In this document: positions 49,151 to 52,002 of the stretch, one piece after another | How positions within the stretch are numbered: the first letter of the stretch is position 1 | Layout of the letters: every line of letters starts with the position of its first letter | NCBI GenBank assembly: GCA_016933955.1 | Contig: JAFGTT010000016.1 | Location: forward strand, 1-52,002 | Direction of reading: 5' to 3' | DNA length: 52,002 nucleotides | Origin: Candidatus Zixiibacteriota bacterium | Lineage (GTDB): Bacteria; Zixibacteria; MSB-5A5; GN15; PGXB01 | Program-made: the position numbers and the translations under genes | Notes under the pieces: model-generated | What the model was told of the DNA's origin: nothing | The model's input: the letters and a program-made list of their open reading frames with translations, nothing else | Databases searched by the model: none

Positions 49151-51526
49151 ATGTTTAGGACAATAGGAATACCATTGCTGATGCTATTATTATGTCTTCC
49201 TGTTTCCGCGACCTCCGTCGCAATTCGCGGCATCGTGATCGATGCCGATTCCCGTGAGCCGATCCCTGGCGCCACCGTCATGATTGAAGGGACAACCAAA
49301 GGTACAAGCTCCGATTTACTCGGTCAATTCGTTATCGAGGGTTTGTCCCGCGATAAATTCATGCTTTCGGTATCATCCATAGGCTATTCCAATAAGACAG
49401 AAGAACTTCGGCTCCATCAAAATAACATCGATAAACTTGAAATAAAACTTAATCGTTCCCCGTTGGAAATCGATGGTATTGTGGTGACCGGAACCAGAAC
49501 CCCCCGCTTTATCACCGATGCTCCGGTCCGGACACAGGTCGTGACCAAAACCTCGATCGAAAAAAAATCGGCCGCCAATATTTTCGAAGCTCTCGATGGC
49601 GAGTCCGGGGTACGGGTCGAACAACAATGTCAGGCCTGCAATTTTTCCATCCTCCGCATGCAGGGGCTGGGAGCCGATCACACCCAGATATTGCTGGATG
49701 GTCAGCCGGTATATTCCGGGCTGGCATCGGTCTATGGCCTGCAACAGCTGTCCACGGCCGATGTCGATCGGATTGAAATCGTCAAAGGAGCCGGATCGGC
49801 CCTGTACGGCAGTAATGCCGTTGCCGGGGCTATTAATATTATATCTTCGATCCCCAGGGAAACTGGGGGCGAAATTACCCTTGAAATGGGGGAATACGGA
49901 ACCCGAAAATACGACCTCTCGGTCGGTACCCGCAAGGATAATGTCGGCATTTTTATTTTCGCGCAAAATAACGAGCAGGATGAAATCGATCAAACCGGCG
50001 ATATAAATGCTCCCGGCGGCGTGGATAATCCCGACGGCTGGATTGATCGGGTGAAATCATCGGCCAAGAACCTCGGCTTCAATATCTTCGTCGATAACCT
50101 TTTCGCCTCCGATCAACTCGTTTTTCGAGGCCGTTTGCTGAATGAAACGCGCAACGGCGGCTGGCTCGATAACAATTTGTTTCTGAACCGATTCGCACCG
50201 GGAACCGAAGGTATTATTACGGATCGATACTCCGGAGGATTATCATACAAAATCTGGCTCCCCGGTGGCGCCGAATTAAATGCCGATCTCAGCCTTACAC
50301 GCCATAAACGAGATGCCACCAACGATACTTTTCTGGGCGATTACGAGGACGCTTTCGGTGAGTCGCCGGACATCAATTTACTGAGACCGTATCTGGCCAA
50401 TGAGCAACTCATTATCGGCAACATCAATTATATCCATACTCCGATTAGCGGACATACTTTCCTGGTCGGGTTTCAGGTCAGTCATAACAAGCTGGACGAA
50501 AGCGGGATGTATGTGGATTCCGATCAGCTGGAAGCCTACCTGTCGACTTCCGCCAAAGAAGCTCTGGAACTGGGAGCATATATTCAGGATGAATTCAGGC
50601 TGACGAAAAAACTGGAACTGGTGGCCGGACTCCGTTTGGATTACCACAACTCGGAAGATAAATTTCATGGCTCAGGTGATGTCCTGCCGTCGGGCCTGGA
50701 ACCCCTTGAGTACGATGAAACCGCTTTGAATCCCCGTTTCTCCATTAAGTACGCCGCGGCTGAGGGTTTGAATATCCGGGGATCGGTCGGGACCGGCTTC
50801 CGGGTTCCCTATGGATTCTCCGAAGACCTTCATCTCTGTAGCGGATCACCCAGGGTATATAAGGGCGGAAATCTCAAATCGGAAAAATCGGTCAGCTATT
50901 CCCTTAACGCCGATTACTTCTCCCCGAAACTGACCGCCGGAATAAATCTGTACCGTACCGAATTGAGCGATGCCATTGCCTTTGCCGAAGCCGATGAGGT
51001 CGTGGCCGGTATGGGTTATACCTATGAATGGAAAAATATTAACGACGCCTACGTCACGGGAGCCGAATTCGATCTCTCTTACTCCCTTATCGATGATCTT
51101 GCCTGCCGCCTGAGTTTCGAAATTTTCCGGGGCAAATACGACAGTCCCCGTCAGGATTGGGCGGGAACCGAGTACGAAACCATCAGCCGCAATATTTCAA
51201 GGTACCCGGCAACGTCCGGCGGTATCGGTCTTGAGTATACACCCTCCCTATGGAGTTTTATCCTCGATGTTGATTACACCGGAAAAATGTATATCGACCT
51301 TACCGAACCGGCCGATGAAGCAGATATCAAGATACATGAAACTGAAAACTATTTCATTGTCAATACCAGGATTTCCCGAAGCTTTTTCGGAAAATATTCC
51401 TTATACGCTGGCGCCAAAAACCTGACCGATTACACCCAGGAAGAAAAACATATCGATGATGCCGCCTTTATGTATGCTCCGGTTTATGGCCGAATTGTCT
51501 ATGGAGGAATACAGATTGCCTTTTAG
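49151..51526 (+). CDS. TonB-dependent receptor with N-terminal carboxypeptidase-regulatory-like domain
   Basis: A 791-residue outer-membrane receptor. A signal peptide (IPLLMLLLCLPVSA) precedes a CarboxypepD_reg-like domain (about 24-105, IVIDADSREPIPGATVMIEG). The plug (about 110-225) includes VTGTRTPRFITDAPVRTQVV, ILRMQGLGADHTQILLDGQP and VDRIEIVKGAGSALYGSNAV. The barrel ends with the aromatic-terminated GRIVYGGIQIAF. An unusual CQAC motif is in the plug. BtuB/FepA-like plug residues are conserved. Neighbouring DtxR-like and His-rich genes suggest a metal, metallophore or corrinoid substrate, by inference. A terminator follows. Confidence 0.9.
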   Translation: MFRTIGIPLLMLLLCLPVSATSVAIRGIVIDADSREPIPGATVMIEGTTKGTSSDLLGQFVIEGLSRDKFMLSVSSIGYSNKTEELRLHQNNIDKLEIKLNRSPLEIDGIVVTGTRTPRFITDAPVRTQVVTKTSIEKKSAANIFEALDGESGVRVEQQCQACNFSILRMQGLGADHTQILLDGQPVYSGLASVYGLQQLSTADVDRIEIVKGAGSALYGSNAVAGAINIISSIPRETGGEITLEMGEYGTRKYDLSVGTRKDNVGIFIFAQNNEQDEIDQTGDINAPGGVDNPDGWIDRVKSSAKNLGFNIFVDNLFASDQLVFRGRLLNETRNGGWLDNNLFLNRFAPGTEGIITDRYSGGLSYKIWLPGGAELNADLSLTRHKRDATNDTFLGDYEDAFGESPDINLLRPYLANEQLIIGNINYIHTPISGHTFLVGFQVSHNKLDESGMYVDSDQLEAYLSTSAKEALELGAYIQDEFRLTKKLELVAGLRLDYHNSEDKFHGSGDVLPSGLEPLEYDETALNPRFSIKYAAAEGLNIRGSVGTGFRVPYGFSEDLHLCSGSPRVYKGGNLKSEKSVSYSLNADYFSPKLTAGINLYRTELSDAIAFAEADEVVAGMGYTYEWKNINDAYVTGAEFDLSYSLIDDLACRLSFEIFRGKYDSPRQDWAGTEYETISRNISRYPATSGGIGLEYTPSLWSFILDVDYTGKMYIDLTEPADEADIKIHETENYFIVNTRISRSFFGKYSLYAGAKNLTDYTQEEKHIDDAAFMYAPVYGRIVYGGIQIAF

Positions 51527-51576
51527 ATAATAATACCGGAAAAATCACTCCTCTCCATTTTATACCTCCTTACAGA

Positions 51577-51600
51577 AAGGGTACACTCTCGTGTACCCTT
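51577..51600 (+). terminator. Terminator of the metal operon
   Basis: A 10-bp perfect stem, AAGGGTACAC (51577-51586) with GTGTACCCTT (51591-51600), has a TCTC loop and is followed by CTTATTTTAT. It lies about 50 bases after the TonB receptor stop. Confidence 0.8.
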
Positions 51601-51763
51601 CTTATTTTATCCATTATTTCCCCTGCTATTTTTTTATGCCGGTATAGCCGGGCAGGTCAGACGAGTAGGTCAGAGCCCCGCACTCCTGACTATTTCGTGG
51701 GCGGCAAACGCCTTCATCCGCCCTTTATGGGATATAACCCGTCGAGAATATACAATTTATAAT

Positions 51764-51816
51764 GTCATTTCTGCGAAAGCGGAAATCCAATGTTGTCGCC
51801 CACCCAACAGGTGGGT
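51764..51816. repeat. REP-like intergenic element, copy 2
   Basis: GTCATTTCTGCGAAAGCGG, then AAATCCAAT, GTCGCCCACCCAACAGG aligns with 47948-48000. The central CTGCGAAAGCGGAAAT keeps a short inverted repeat. Confidence 0.5.
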
Positions 51817-51834
51817 AAAATAATCTATGGTAAT

Positions 51835-51935
51835 CAATAAATTTCGGGCAAATCATGCACCGGATGATCCACGTCTTCAGAAATCCAGCAGGTCGGCATT
51901 CCGAGCGAATGAGCCAATGTGAATTCGAGAGAAAC
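51835..51935 (-). pseudogene. Possible gene tail at the right edge (HAD-like)
   Basis: On the minus strand one frame ends in SLEFTLAHSLGMPTCWISED followed by VDHPVHDLPEIY and stop. The AHSLGMPTCWIS part recalls the last helix and strand of HAD-type phosphatases (A[HR]xxGMxTxWV). Upstream DNA does not continue convincingly, so this may be a fragment. Very tentative. Confidence 0.25.
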
Positions 51936-52002
51936 CCGACAAAATAATGATGAATACTGGAGATAATATAACAATAATATGCCGGAATCGTTTGGTTTTC
52001 GA

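Larger units (their letters stand above)
51606..52002. other. Right-edge intergenic DNA
   Basis: No intact gene. It contains GTCAGAG...CTCCTGAC, an imperfect inverted repeat (about 51669-51690), then the second REP-like element and the possible gene tail at 51835-51935. Confidence 0.5.

Noticed and set aside
1-52002. CRISPR arrays, transposases, integrases, rRNA operons
   Set aside because: I looked for regularly spaced repeats, recombinase or transposase motifs and rRNA sequence and saw none in the window.

Overview
The window looks like a chromosomal segment of an anaerobic Gram-negative bacterium, probably from the FCB superphylum; a Zixibacteria-like lineage is my best guess. Seen in the sequence: a TonB-dependent receptor with a carboxypeptidase-regulatory-like N-terminal domain, many secreted beta-rich proteins and lipoproteins, a remnant of a FlgD-like C-terminal tail of the kind common in that group, and a large heterodisulfide-reductase (Hdr) cluster. 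The taxonomic placement is inference.

Left end (1-6.8 kb). The window opens on the 3' end of a tmRNA gene (ssrA). A 22-bp near-copy of that end recurs at 4539-4560, so the 4.5 kb between looks like an element inserted at ssrA. Its cargo is defensive: the AbiEi/AbiEii type IV toxin-antitoxin pair behind a palindromic operator, then an archaeo-eukaryotic primase fused to an SF2 helicase of the TOTE conflict-system type. A second segment follows with a winged-helix/nucleotidyltransferase (MNT) antitoxin, a HEPN partner broken by one in-frame amber codon, a FlgD-like tail remnant and a methyltransferase. No integrase is present.

6.8-18 kb holds one long minus-strand operon. In transcription order: ArsR regulator, TusA, MvhD-like protein, HdrA fused to a GltD-like NAD(P)H module, a second HdrA, a small winged-helix protein, HdrC, HdrB, DsrE and a cytidylate-kinase-like/BON protein. 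The presence of TusA and DsrE suggests sulfane-sulfur handling coupled to an electron-bifurcating or electron-confurcating Hdr. Divergent from it are a PAS/sigma-54 activator with a GAFTDA variant loop and, behind a candidate -24/-12 promoter, a DUF2173 protein and a small Cys-rich protein.

18-24 kb contains housekeeping and accessory genes, several damaged: a SEC-C motif ORF without a start codon, frameshifted trmO, and an S51/cyanophycinase-like pseudogene. Intact genes are a methyltransferase, a 10-TM heavy-metal exporter-like protein, a radical SAM protein and a cupin. A second copy of the ssrA-proximal 38-bp motif lies at 22.1 kb.

24-38.6 kb is mostly envelope genes of unknown function: lipoproteins, membrane proteins, a MORN-like protein and a beta-barrel candidate. 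With them are a MarR regulator whose operator occurs at its own promoter and at that of the next gene, a secreted His/Cys-motif protein, a KAS III-like enzyme, a LuxR-type response regulator, a B12-type radical SAM protein and an RRM protein.

38.7-52 kb: an RND pump (permease and adaptor, no outer-membrane channel gene), a Spy-like protein, a TPR/beta protein, an alpha/beta hydrolase, a BlaI/BlaR1-like pair in which the M56 peptidase carries a TonB C-terminal domain, and a metal operon (DtxR-family regulator, His-rich secreted protein, TonB-dependent receptor) ending in a clear terminator. Two copies of a REP-like intergenic element flank this last operon.
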